Part shown: positions 27,589 to 35,278 of the stretch, piece by piece
Position numbering within the stretch: position 1 is the first letter of the stretch
Layout: every line of letters starts with the position of its first letter
The notes under the pieces: generated by a model
What the model saw: only the letters and a program-made list of their open reading frames with translations
Told to the model about the DNA's origin: nothing
Databases searched by the model: none
Position numbers and translations under genes: made by a program
NCBI GenBank assembly: GCA_913776195.1
Contig: CAJYMH010000032.1
Span: forward strand, 1 to 43,751
DNA: 43,751 nucleotides
Direction: 5' to 3'
Source: an uncultured Caulobacter sp.
GTDB lineage: Bacteria; Pseudomonadota; Alphaproteobacteria; Caulobacterales; Caulobacteraceae

Positions 27589-29225
27589 CCACACTTCTTG
27601 ATCGACTGATCGCCCACGAGAAACGGCGTCAGGCCGGGCTGCTGTGGCTCGCCGGCGTCAGCGCCGCTGTTGCGGCCGTCGCGGCGGTGATCCTGCTGGG
27701 TATCTCCGGCTGGTTTATAACCGGAGCGGCCCTGGCGGGCGTCGCCGGTATGGCCGCCGTCCACCTGTTCAACTTCCTGCTGCCCAGCGCGATGATCCGC
27801 CTGCTGGCGATCCTGCGCACCGCATTGCGGTATCTGGAGCGGCTGATGGGGCACAAGGCTGCGCTCGGCGCCCTGGCCGCCATCCGCCCTCGGGTCTTCG
27901 CCGGTCTGGCCGCGGCCCCGCCCAAGGCGGCGCTCGGCTATTCGGCGGGAGAGGTCTCGGCGCGCTTCATCCAGGATGTGGACGCCATCGAGGGTCTGTT
28001 CATCCGTCAGTCGGCCCATGTGGGCGCGGCGGCCAGTCTGGTCGCGGGCGTTGCGCTGACGGCCCTGGCCGGCTGGGCGGCCGCCGTGGTCCTGGTCGTC
28101 TTCGCCGTCCTGTCCGCCCTGGCCGCGCGTCATGCGGGCCGCCAGGCCGCCGCTGGACCGGCGAGCGAGATACGCAACGCCATAGGCCGAATGAAGGATG
28201 TCGTCGCGCACATGGCCTCCGCCGCGCCTGAGCTGCGCTGCTATGGCCTGGAGACCTGGGCCGCCGATCACGTCGCCGCCGAGGACCAACGTCTCATCGA
28301 GGCTCGTCAGACCCTGGCGCGCCTCGCGGGCGCATCGGCCGTGGTCCAGGCTGCTCTTACCGGTCTAGCGGCGGTGTGCGTGCTGATCGTCGCGCGTCAT
28401 GCGTCCACGCCCTTGGCGGCGCTCGCGGTGCTGGCGACGGCCATGACCATGGAGGGCGTCCAGGCCTTGGTGAAATCCCTAGAGCAGGACAGCGACGCGC
28501 GCGCGGCGGCCGCCCGCATCGAGCCGGTGCTGGGCCATGCGCCTTCGCCGTCCAGCCGCCTGCGCCTGACCGCGCCGGATCTGGAGCTTTGCGACGCCGA
28601 CGTGCGGTTGAAGGTCGGGGATCGCCTGGGTGTCTGCGGACCGTCGGGGATCGGCAAGACGACCCTGCTGGAACAGCTCATGGCCCTGAGGGATGCGCCG
28701 CGGGGGTCCATGCGATTGGGCGATCTTGAACTCGCCGACCTCGATCCGCAGGTGGCTCGGGCCAGCTTCGCCTATGCCGGCCAGGACCCGGTGCTGCTGA
28801 CCGGCACGGTGAGGGACAACCTGCGCCTGGCGGTCCCGGGCGCCGATGACGACGCCTTGTGGGCGGCTCTGGCGGATGCGGCGCTGGACGAGCGCGTCCG
28901 TCGGCTGCCATTGGGGCTGGATACCTGGCTGGGCGAGGGGGCTGGACGGCTGTCGGGCGGGGAGCGTCGCAGGCTCGCGCTGGCCCGCGCCCTGCTTCGG
29001 CCCGCCGCCTGGCTCCTGCTGGATGAGCCTACGGAAGGCCTCGACGCCGCCGCCGAGGCGAAGGTTCTGAAGGGGCTGGATCGCCATCTCGCGGCCAGCG
29101 GTCAGGGCCTGATCGTCGTCTCGCACCGTCCGGCGCCCCTGGCGCTGTGCGGCCGGGTTCTGCAGGTCGGCGGACTGGGTGACGACGGCCGGGTGATGTT
29201 CCAGCCGGCCATGCAGCAGGCATGA
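27585..29225 (+). CDS. cydC: ABC exporter subunit CydC (cytochrome bd assembly)
   Basis: A 546-residue partner of CydD with the same architecture: membrane domain about 15-290 (ILLGISGWFITGAALAGVAG is typical of CydC), then an ATPase domain with Walker A GPSGIGKTTLLEQL (K358), signature LSGGERRRLALARAL, Walker B WLLLDEPTEGLD and VVSHRPAP with the switch histidine. The start is TTG at 27585, overlapping the cydD stop as TTGA, so the two are translationally coupled. Its stop is directly followed by the terminator of the convergent ompW gene. Confidence 0.93.
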   Translation: MTTLLDRLIAHEKRRQAGLLWLAGVSAAVAAVAAVILLGISGWFITGAALAGVAGMAAVHLFNFLLPSAMIRLLAILRTALRYLERLMGHKAALGALAAIRPRVFAGLAAAPPKAALGYSAGEVSARFIQDVDAIEGLFIRQSAHVGAAASLVAGVALTALAGWAAAVVLVVFAVLSALAARHAGRQAAAGPASEIRNAIGRMKDVVAHMASAAPELRCYGLETWAADHVAAEDQRLIEARQTLARLAGASAVVQAALTGLAAVCVLIVARHASTPLAALAVLATAMTMEGVQALVKSLEQDSDARAAAARIEPVLGHAPSPSSRLRLTAPDLELCDADVRLKVGDRLGVCGPSGIGKTTLLEQLMALRDAPRGSMRLGDLELADLDPQVARASFAYAGQDPVLLTGTVRDNLRLAVPGADDDALWAALADAALDERVRRLPLGLDTWLGEGAGRLSGGERRRLALARALLRPAAWLLLDEPTEGLDAAAEAKVLKGLDRHLAASGQGLIVVSHRPAPLALCGRVLQVGGLGDDGRVMFQPAMQQA

Positions 29226-29252
29226 AAAAACCCGGCCGCGCGAACGGCCGGG
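29225..29252 (-). terminator. Rho-independent terminator of ompW
   Basis: Perfect 8-base stem CCCGGCCG/CGGCCGGG with a six-base loop, followed on the minus strand by six T residues. It directly abuts the cydC stop codon; on the plus strand no T run follows, so it serves ompW. Confidence 0.88.
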
Positions 29253-29275
29253 CTCTGCGTGCGCTTCACCAAGGT

Positions 29276-29923
29276 CTAGAAGCGGCGGCTGATACCGGCC
29301 GACAGGACCCACGGGTCAAGCTGCACGTCGCTCTTCAGGGCGCCGTTGTTGATGTCGGCGTCGGTGTTGAAGAACACCTTCTTGGCGTCGAGGTTGAGCG
29401 ACCAGGGCCCCGACAGGGCCACGTCGGCGCCGGCCTGCAGCGCCCAGCCGATCCCGTTGTCCAGATCGACGTCGAAGCCGTTCTTGTTCTTGCCGCTATA
29501 GAAGATCATCGCGTTGATCCCGGCGCCCACATAGGGGCTGACCTTGGCGGCGGGCATCGGGTGGTACTGCACGGTCACGACCGGCGGCAGGACCCAGGTC
29601 TTGTGAACCTCGACATCGGTGGCGCCGCCCTTGGCGCGGATCTCGTGCTGGGTGGTGCCGAGGATCGCTTCGACCGCGATCTTGTCGGTGAAGAAGTAGG
29701 TGAAGCCGAGGGTCGGCATCACGTCGTCCTTCACATCGACGTTCAGGCCGCTGGCGGCGCCGGCGGCGGCGGTGATCGCGTCGTCGGCCTTGGTCATGAC
29801 GCCCGTGGCGCGGGCGGTGACGACAAAGGTCCCCGCCGTTTTCGGCGTGAAGTCCTGGGCGACGGCCGGCGCGGCCAGCGCGCCCGCGGCGAGGCCGGCG
29901 AGGAGGAGGGTGTTGGTCTTCAT
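29276..29923 (-). CDS. ompW: OmpW-family outer-membrane beta-barrel protein
   Basis: A 215-residue exported protein. The signal peptide is residues 1-22 (MKTNTLLLAGLAAGALAAPAVAQ). The mature part has the eight-strand OmpW pattern: TFVVTARATGVMT, VMPTLGFTYFFTDKIAVEAILGTTQHEI, VVTVQYHPMPAAKVSPYVGAGINAMIFY, LSAGISRRF with a terminal phenylalanine. OmpW forms a small barrel thought to pass hydrophobic molecules and is induced by FNR under low oxygen in enterobacteria. Here a FixK-type box lies 102-115 bases upstream. AAGGGGAT precedes the ATG at 29923. It converges with cydC. Confidence 0.9.
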   Translation of the reverse strand: MKTNTLLLAGLAAGALAAPAVAQDFTPKTAGTFVVTARATGVMTKADDAITAAAGAASGLNVDVKDDVMPTLGFTYFFTDKIAVEAILGTTQHEIRAKGGATDVEVHKTWVLPPVVTVQYHPMPAAKVSPYVGAGINAMIFYSGKNKNGFDVDLDNGIGWALQAGADVALSGPWSLNLDAKKVFFNTDADINNGALKSDVQLDPWVLSAGISRRF

Positions 29924-30024
29924 GGTTCTTATCCCCTTTAAGGGCCGGTCGTAGCCGGCGAGGGCACCTTCGCGCCGTGCGCTGGGGTGGACCTTGATAC
30001 GGCGCAAGTCCGCCCGGAAGGCCG

Positions 30025-30038
30025 TTGATCGAGGTCAA
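30025..30038. promoter_or_regulatory. FixK-type box between ompW and the 42-residue protein gene
   Basis: TTGATCGAGGTCAA fits TTG(A/C)-N6-(T/G)CAA. The centre is 61.5 bases before the ATG at 30093 on the plus strand and 108.5 before ompW on the minus strand; both distances allow activation from about -41.5. Confidence 0.68.
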
Positions 30039-30092
30039 GGTCGCCAGGGTTGCGCTTCGTCAGGCTGGGCGTCTCATCTTGGAGGAGACGTC

Positions 30093-30221
30093 ATGTCCGT
30101 CGCCGAAACCGCCTATCTGGCTCTTGTCGTGTTCGCCTTCACTGGCTTCGCCGCCGTCCTGGGAAGCGTGGCGGTGTTCACCGCTCTGGATCCCGCCGAC
30201 CGCAAGCGCGGCCGGGGCTGA
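30093..30221 (+). CDS. 42-residue single-pass membrane protein, probably FixK-regulated
   Basis: A short protein starting MSVAETAYLALVVFAFTGFAAVLGSVAVF, one hydrophobic helix, then a basic tail (DPADRKRGRG) that should stay in the cytoplasm. It has one of the best ribosome sites of the window, GGAGGA six bases before the ATG. A FixK box is centred 61.5 bases upstream, giving an expected leader of about 20 bases. The sequence is unlike CydX and unlike CcoS or CcoQ as far as can be judged. Its role is unknown; an accessory subunit of a low-oxygen respiratory complex is one guess. Confidence 0.75.
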   Translation: MSVAETAYLALVVFAFTGFAAVLGSVAVFTALDPADRKRGRG

Positions 30222-30294
30222 GCTGCTTTACCAGGGCTCAACCATCCGGTGTAATTGCGCCTTCAGAAGTGTCGATTTTCCGACACTCTCGCGG

Positions 30295-30310
30295 TTAACG
30301 GGTGTGTAAC
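30295..30310. promoter_or_regulatory. Near-consensus CtrA box upstream of the chemoreceptor gene
   Basis: TTAACGGGTGTGTAAC gives TTAA-N7-GTAAC; the CtrA consensus is TTAA-N7-TTAAC, one mismatch. It lies 93-108 bases before the chemoreceptor ATG. Chemotaxis genes are often CtrA-controlled in Caulobacter. Confidence 0.35.
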
Positions 30311-30402
30311 TAAGTCTAGCTCACCTTATAGTTGCAATCATGGAACGGTGTTTGGCGACAAGGGGCCGCCAAGCCGTAAGCCGTGACGCATGGGGTGAAC
30401 GG

Positions 30403-31866
30403 ATGAATCTGTTCAAGGGCCGCGCCGCTGGCGCCGACAAGAAGAACGAGCAGAATCTTGTAGGGATCATGGCGGCCATCAGCCGGTCCCAAGCAGTCAT
30501 CGAGTTCAATCTGGATGGAACGATCATCACCGCCAACGACAATTTCCTGGCGGCGCTGGGCTACGGCCTGGACGAAATCCAGGGGCGCCACCACAGCATG
30601 TTCGTCGATCGCGTGGAGGCGGCGGGCGCCGACTACGCCGAGTTCTGGCGCAGCCTGAACCGGGGCTCCTTCGTGGCCCAGAAGTTCCGCCGCTTCGCCA
30701 AGGGTGGGCGGGAGATCTGGATCCAGGCCTCCTACAATCCCGTGCTCGATGAAGAGGGGCGGCCCTACAAGGTCATCAAGCTTGCCGTCGACATCACCGA
30801 GGCCGAGCAGGCCTTCGCCCGCAACGAGGCCGCCCGTCAGCAGGCCGAGGCCGAGCAGGCCCAGGTGGTGGAAGTGCTGGCCGACAGTCTGCGCCGCTTG
30901 GCCGATCGCGACCTGACCGCCTCGGTCGATGCGGAGTTCAACGGCGCCTATCGCAAGCTGAAGGACGACTACAACGGCGCGGTGGAGAGCGTGCGCCAGA
31001 CCCTGGCGGCCATCGCCGACGCTTCCGGCTCTCTGCGCAACGGAGCCGACGAGATCTCCCGCGCTTCCGACGATCTGTCACGCCGCACAGAACAGCAGGC
31101 CGCCTCGCTGGAGGAGACGGCCGCCGCCCTCGACGAGATCGCCGCCACCGTCAATCGCAGCGCCGAGGGCGCCCGCATGGCGTCAAGCCGCGCCTCCGAC
31201 GCCCGCGCCGACGGCGAACGGTCCGGCCAAGTGGTGCGCGAGGCCGTCAACGCCATGGGTCAGATCGAAAGCTCCTCACGCGAGATCGCCCAGATCATCG
31301 GCGTCATCGACGAGATCGCCTTTCAGACCAACCTGCTGGCCCTGAACGCCGGCGTCGAAGCGGCGCGTGCGGGCGAGGCGGGTAAGGGCTTCGCCGTCGT
31401 CGCCTCCGAAGTGCGGGCCCTGGCCCAGCGCTCTGCCGAAGCGGCCAAGGAGATCAAGGCCCTCATCAACACGTCCACCGACCAGGTGGAGCATGGCGTG
31501 AAACTTGTTGGAGAGACGGGGAACGCCCTGTCCGGCATCATCGCCAAGGTGGCCGAGATCGACGGCCTGCTGTCGGATATAGCCCGCTCCGCCCAGGAGC
31601 AGGCCACGGGTCTGCAGCAGGTCAACACGGCGGTGAACCAGATGGATCAGGTCACCCAGCAGAACGCCGCCATGGTGGAGCAGGCCACGGCCGCCGCCGC
31701 CAACCTGACCATGGAATCCCGCGAACTGACCCGCCTTGTCGGCCAGTTTCGCACCAGCGGGGACAGCGGCGGCTGGGCCGGCGAAGAGCCGGCTCACAAT
31801 CCGGTGGCCGATGCGCGCAGCCGCTTGAGAGTTTTCGTCGGTGACGGCGGCCGCGCTACGGGCTGA
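30403..31866 (+). CDS. Soluble methyl-accepting chemotaxis protein with PAS domain
   Basis: A 487-residue receptor with no membrane segment. Residues about 20-125 form a PAS domain (IMAAISRSQAVIEFNLDGTIITANDNFLAALGYGLDEIQG) of the Aer type, which can hold FAD or heme. A HAMP-like stretch follows (VVEVLADSLRRLADRDLTASV). The signalling coiled coil (about 200-450) has the conserved hairpin tip IDEIAFQTNLLALNAGVEAARAGEAGKGFAVVASEVR that contacts CheA and CheW. The C-terminus lacks a CheR-tethering pentapeptide. The start at 30403 is chosen because GGGTG precedes it. Next to an oxygen-response island, an aerotaxis role is attractive but unproved. Confidence 0.9.
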   Translation: MNLFKGRAAGADKKNEQNLVGIMAAISRSQAVIEFNLDGTIITANDNFLAALGYGLDEIQGRHHSMFVDRVEAAGADYAEFWRSLNRGSFVAQKFRRFAKGGREIWIQASYNPVLDEEGRPYKVIKLAVDITEAEQAFARNEAARQQAEAEQAQVVEVLADSLRRLADRDLTASVDAEFNGAYRKLKDDYNGAVESVRQTLAAIADASGSLRNGADEISRASDDLSRRTEQQAASLEETAAALDEIAATVNRSAEGARMASSRASDARADGERSGQVVREAVNAMGQIESSSREIAQIIGVIDEIAFQTNLLALNAGVEAARAGEAGKGFAVVASEVRALAQRSAEAAKEIKALINTSTDQVEHGVKLVGETGNALSGIIAKVAEIDGLLSDIARSAQEQATGLQQVNTAVNQMDQVTQQNAAMVEQATAAAANLTMESRELTRLVGQFRTSGDSGGWAGEEPAHNPVADARSRLRVFVGDGGRATG

Positions 31867-31897
31867 CAAGGGGCGCTCCTGCCTGCGACAGCCCGTG

Positions 31898-31921
31898 AAG
31901 CCCGGCGCATGCGCCGGGCTT
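31898..31921 (+). terminator. 24-base perfect palindrome after the chemoreceptor gene
   Basis: Twelve-base arms beginning AAGCCCGGCGCA form a perfect palindrome, 29 bases after the stop codon. Both ends are purine/pyrimidine runs (AAG and CTTTG), so it can end transcription, though the T run is short. No gene converges on it. Confidence 0.65.
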
Positions 31922-32090
31922 TGTTCGTTCGCCGAGATCGGGCTCGACGCTCTGCGCAGCCATTGGCGGTTGAATGTCGTGGATTGAGCCGGCGTGGTTG
32001 CTCAAAGATTAACACCGTCTTTATGGGCGACCTGGGATCGATCCGGCGCGTTAAGAATTGAGTCCGGGTCACGACCTTCCGGAGGGGGCG

Positions 32091-32528
32091 ATGATCTCGA
32101 TCAGTTGGCTTCTCGCAGCAAGTCTTTCAGCCGCCGCTCCCGTGCAGGCGGTCAGTGTCGATGACGCTGCGCGTCAGGCCGTCTCCATCACCGAAGCCCG
32201 TCAGTCGATCATTGCGCCCTGCCTGGCGGCAGCGCCGACCGTCGGCTCGGAATTCGCCGGCCCCGTGCTGCAAGTCATCGATGCTCAGACCCTTTGCGTG
32301 GCTCAAGGGACCGATCCCTCCCAATGGGTTCAGGTTCGCCTTCCCCGCGCCCAGCGCGCCGAAACGCGGGGCGATCTGATGGCAGCCAGCTTCGCGCGCA
32401 ACGTCACCTGCAAGACCCTGCGCCGCGCCGACGAAGGCGTCGTCGCCGCCTGCGCGGTGGATGGGGAGAATGTGGGCCGGATGACCCGCACGCGCGCGGT
32501 CAAGGCGGCGGGTCTGAACTGGCGCTAG
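32091..32528 (+). CDS. Secreted SNase-fold (thermonuclease-like) protein
   Basis: A 145-residue exported protein with a signal peptide (about residues 1-20, ending VQA). The core GPVLQVIDAQTLCVAQG, then WVQVRLPRAQRAETRGDLMAASFARNVTC, follows the SNase pattern G-x-V-x-V-x-D-G-D-T, then VRL. The DGDT loop is reduced to DAQT, and only part of the catalytic R-E-R set is recognisable, so nuclease activity is doubtful. GGAGGGGG precedes the ATG at 32091. It ends four bases inside the convergent membrane-protein gene. Confidence 0.6.
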   Translation: MISISWLLAASLSAAAPVQAVSVDDAARQAVSITEARQSIIAPCLAAAPTVGSEFAGPVLQVIDAQTLCVAQGTDPSQWVQVRLPRAQRAETRGDLMAASFARNVTCKTLRRADEGVVAACAVDGENVGRMTRTRAVKAAGLNWR

Positions 32529-32716
32529 GTCTGCTCGTCGCCGATCGCGCCCAGTACGGCCACCACGCCGGCGACCAGGCCGGCGATGATCATTCCGACG
32601 CCGGCGGCCAGCATCCAGATCTGCTGACCCCGAAACACCAGCATTCCGCCCGCCCCAAGGAGGCACAGGCTCGCGGCCCCGCAAAGGGCCAGCAGAATCG
32701 CGGCGCGCTGAAACAT
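32525..32716 (-). CDS. 63-residue two-helix membrane protein
   Basis: A small protein with two hydrophobic helices (AAILLALCGAASLCLLGAGGMLVF and IWMLAAGVGMIIAGLVAGVVAVLGAI) and a short acidic tail. Glycines are frequent in both helices, suggesting tight packing or oligomers. The ribosome site is weak. It overlaps the convergent SNase-like gene by four bases at the stops. No family is recognised. Confidence 0.55.
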   Translation of the reverse strand: MFQRAAILLALCGAASLCLLGAGGMLVFRGQQIWMLAAGVGMIIAGLVAGVVAVLGAIGDEQT

Positions 32717-32876
32717 GAAACTTAGTTAACAAGCTTGACCGGGCCGGCGCCTGCGACCGAACGCCTCAGTCTCGGTTGAATCGCGTGTCCGCGGCACACG
32801 TCACGCGTCGACGAACGGGTTGCTGTCAGGTCCTTGTGCGGCCTATGGCTGAGCCACGACATAGCGAGGATCGGGC

Positions 32877-34253
32877 TTGAGCAACGCGCAGAAGGCTGCG
32901 GCGGCGGTGAAGAAGGCAGGCGCGCGCAAGGCGCTGAACGCCGCCAACCTCGCCAAGCTTGGACCGGAACGTCTGGCCGCCCTGTTGATGGAGGTGGCCG
33001 AGAGCGGCGCGGCCATCAAGCGCCGCCTGAAGCTGGAACTGGCGGGGGAGGCCGGAGGCGGCGTCCTGGCCGCCGAGATCGCCCGTCGCATCGACGCCAT
33101 CGACGACAGCCGGGCGCGCATCAATTGGCGCAAGTACAAGGAGTTTGTCCGCGACCTGGACGCCCATCGCCTGGCGATCGCCGGACGGTTGGCGGAACTG
33201 GACGCCGATCTGGCGCTCGACCTGATCGTGCGGCTCGTGGGCCTTTCGGCCAGCCTGGCGACCCGGATCAAGGACACCAAGGGCGAACTGGCCGAGGTGT
33301 TCTGCGAAGCGGTTACGGACGCCGCGCAGATCGCGCCGCGCGCGGCCCTGGTCGATGTGTCCGTCCTGGCGGACCGTCTGTTCGAGATCGTCCGCTACGC
33401 GCCCTCCGGCCTGGCCCTCCCGTTGCTCCGTGCGGTGTCGCCCGCGCTGCATGGGGATGCGCTCTTAGATCTTCGCAAGCGGCTGGAGACGGCGGCGCGG
33501 GGACGGGGCGCGCCGCGGGCCTGGCGCACGGCGGCGCAAATCCTGGCCGACGCGCAAGGCGACGCGGATGGTTTCATCGCCCTTTTCTCACCGTCCGAGG
33601 CGGTCCTGCCGCCGGTCGGCGCGCAGATCGCCCGCCGCCTGCTGGGCGCGGGGCGGCTTGAAGAGGCGCGCCAGGCGCTCGACCGCTCCACGCCTGACCG
33701 GGCCGCTGCTGGTGATCCAGGCGCCATGGACTGGACGCAGGTGCGTATCGAAATCCTGGAAGGGCTGGGCGACGCCGAGGGCGCGCAGGCCGCCCGATGG
33801 ACCAGCTTCGAGCGGGATCTCGATCCTGGCGCCTTGCGCGCCTATCTGCGCCGGCTTCCCGAGTTCGATGACGTGGAGGCCGAAGACCGCGCCATGGATA
33901 TGGCGCTGGGCCACCGCGACGCGCATGCGGCCCTGGCCTTCCTGCTCGACTGGCCAAAGCCCGATCTCGCCGCGCGGCTGGTCGCTGATCGCGGGGATCA
34001 GCTTTCAGGTGCGCGCTGGGAGCTTCTGGAGCGTGGTGTTCGGGCCTTGGAGGGACGCTACCCGCTGGCCGCGACCTTGCTGCTGCGGGCGATGATCTGG
34101 GACGTGGTTCGCCACGCCGACACCGAGCGCTACGCCCTGGCCAAGCGCTGGATGCTGGAGGCCGCTTCCCTCGCCGTCGTGCTGTCGGACGACGGCGGCT
34201 ATGAGAGTCACGAGGCGTTCGCCGAGCGCGTGGCCCGCATGCGGCGCTGGTGA
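32877..34253 (+). CDS. Conserved helical protein of unknown function (possibly DUF6880)
   Basis: A 458-residue soluble protein built mostly of helices, arranged as repeat-like helical pairs (AALLMEVAESGAAIKRRLKLELAG, LALDLIVRLVGLSASLATRIKDTKGELAEVFCEAV, AQIARRLLGAGRLEEARQALDRS). The helical repeats and the closing ERYALAKRWMLEAASLA segment recall the DUF6880 family, but this is from memory and uncertain. The start is TTG at 32877, supported by GAGGAT six bases upstream; the preceding bases contain no better start. It ends four bases before the htpX stop on the other strand. Confidence 0.7.
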   Translation: MSNAQKAAAAVKKAGARKALNAANLAKLGPERLAALLMEVAESGAAIKRRLKLELAGEAGGGVLAAEIARRIDAIDDSRARINWRKYKEFVRDLDAHRLAIAGRLAELDADLALDLIVRLVGLSASLATRIKDTKGELAEVFCEAVTDAAQIAPRAALVDVSVLADRLFEIVRYAPSGLALPLLRAVSPALHGDALLDLRKRLETAARGRGAPRAWRTAAQILADAQGDADGFIALFSPSEAVLPPVGAQIARRLLGAGRLEEARQALDRSTPDRAAAGDPGAMDWTQVRIEILEGLGDAEGAQAARWTSFERDLDPGALRAYLRRLPEFDDVEAEDRAMDMALGHRDAHAALAFLLDWPKPDLAARLVADRGDQLSGARWELLERGVRALEGRYPLAATLLLRAMIWDVVRHADTERYALAKRWMLEAASLAVVLSDDGGYESHEAFAERVARMRRW

Positions 34254-34257
34254 GCCG

Positions 34258-35202
34258 CTAGGAACCCCAGGGATTGTTGCGCGTCACGGGGACGGCCGTG
34301 CCGGATGTCCTGGGAACGGCGGCGGACGCCGGGCGTCGCGGCGGACCCGAGCGGCCGGCCAGCTCCATCAGGGCCGCGACGCGATTGTGAGTCGCCGGGT
34401 GAGTGGAGAACAGGTTGTCGGCGCCTTCGCCGGCCAGCGGGTTGATGATGAACATCTGGCCGGTGGCGGGGTTACGCTCCGCCGTCTCATTGACCATGCC
34501 GCCGCGCGCATAGGCCTCGATCTTGCTCAGGGCGTCGGCCAGGGCCTGGGGATCGCCGCTGATCTCGGCGCCGCCCCGGTCGGCCTCGTATTCGCGTCCG
34601 CGGCTGATCGCCATCTGCACGAGGGCCGCGGCGATGGGCGCCAGAATGGCCAGCAGGATCGAGCCGATCATGCCCATGGGCCGGTCGCGGTCTCCGCCGA
34701 AGAAGAAGGCGATGTTGGCCAGGGCCGAGATCGCGCCGGCGATGGTGGCGGTCACCGTCATCGTCAGGGTGTCGCGATGCTTCACGTGCGCCAGTTCGTG
34801 CGCCATCACGCCCCGGATCTCCCGGCGGTCAAGCAGGCGCAGCAGGCCCACCGTGGCGGCCACGGCGGCGTTCTGCGGATTGCGCCCGGTGGCGAAGGCG
34901 TTGGGCTGCTCCTGCGCGATCACATAGACCTTGGGACGCGGCATGCCCGCCTGGTCGGCCATGGCCAAGGTGTCGAGCACGTAGTTGCGCACCATCGGAT
35001 CGGGGTCGTGGGCGTCCACCTCGCGCGCGCCGTACATGCGCAGGACGATCTTGTCGGCGTTCCAATAGCTGATGAGATTCATGGCCCCGCCGAGCGCCAG
35101 GGCGATCAGCATGCCGGTCGGCCCGCCGATCATGTAGCCGGCGACCACGAAGATGGCGGTCATCGCCGCCAGGAGCATGAAGGTGCGAAGAGTATTGCGC
35201 AT
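34258..35202 (-). CDS. htpX: HtpX-family membrane zinc metalloprotease
   Basis: A 314-residue inner-membrane protease that degrades damaged membrane proteins. Two hydrophobic segments are at the N-terminus (about 8-50) and two more at about 150-200. The zinc motif is HELAH (H135, E136, H139) followed by VKHRD, with the third ligand glutamate in [38 protein letters not shown] upstream of the motif is strongly conserved in HtpX. The C-terminal ~25 residues are proline and arginine rich. It diverges from amn. Confidence 0.95.
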   Translation of the reverse strand: MRNTLRTFMLLAAMTAIFVVAGYMIGGPTGMLIALALGGAMNLISYWNADKIVLRMYGAREVDAHDPDPMVRNYVLDTLAMADQAGMPRPKVYVIAQEQPNAFATGRNPQNAAVAATVGLLRLLDRREIRGVMAHELAHVKHRDTLTMTVTATIAGAISALANIAFFFGGDRDRPMGMIGSILLAILAPIAAALVQMAISRGREYEADRGGAEISGDPQALADALSKIEAYARGGMVNETAERNPATGQMFIINPLAGEGADNLFSTHPATHNRVAALMELAGRSGPPRRPASAAVPRTSGTAVPVTRNNPWGS

Positions 35203-35278
35203 AGGCTGTTATGTGGCCCCGGCTGGCGGGCGCGCAAGGCCGTCTCGCATGTGTCGCGCAGCGCCGCTATAAGACGCC

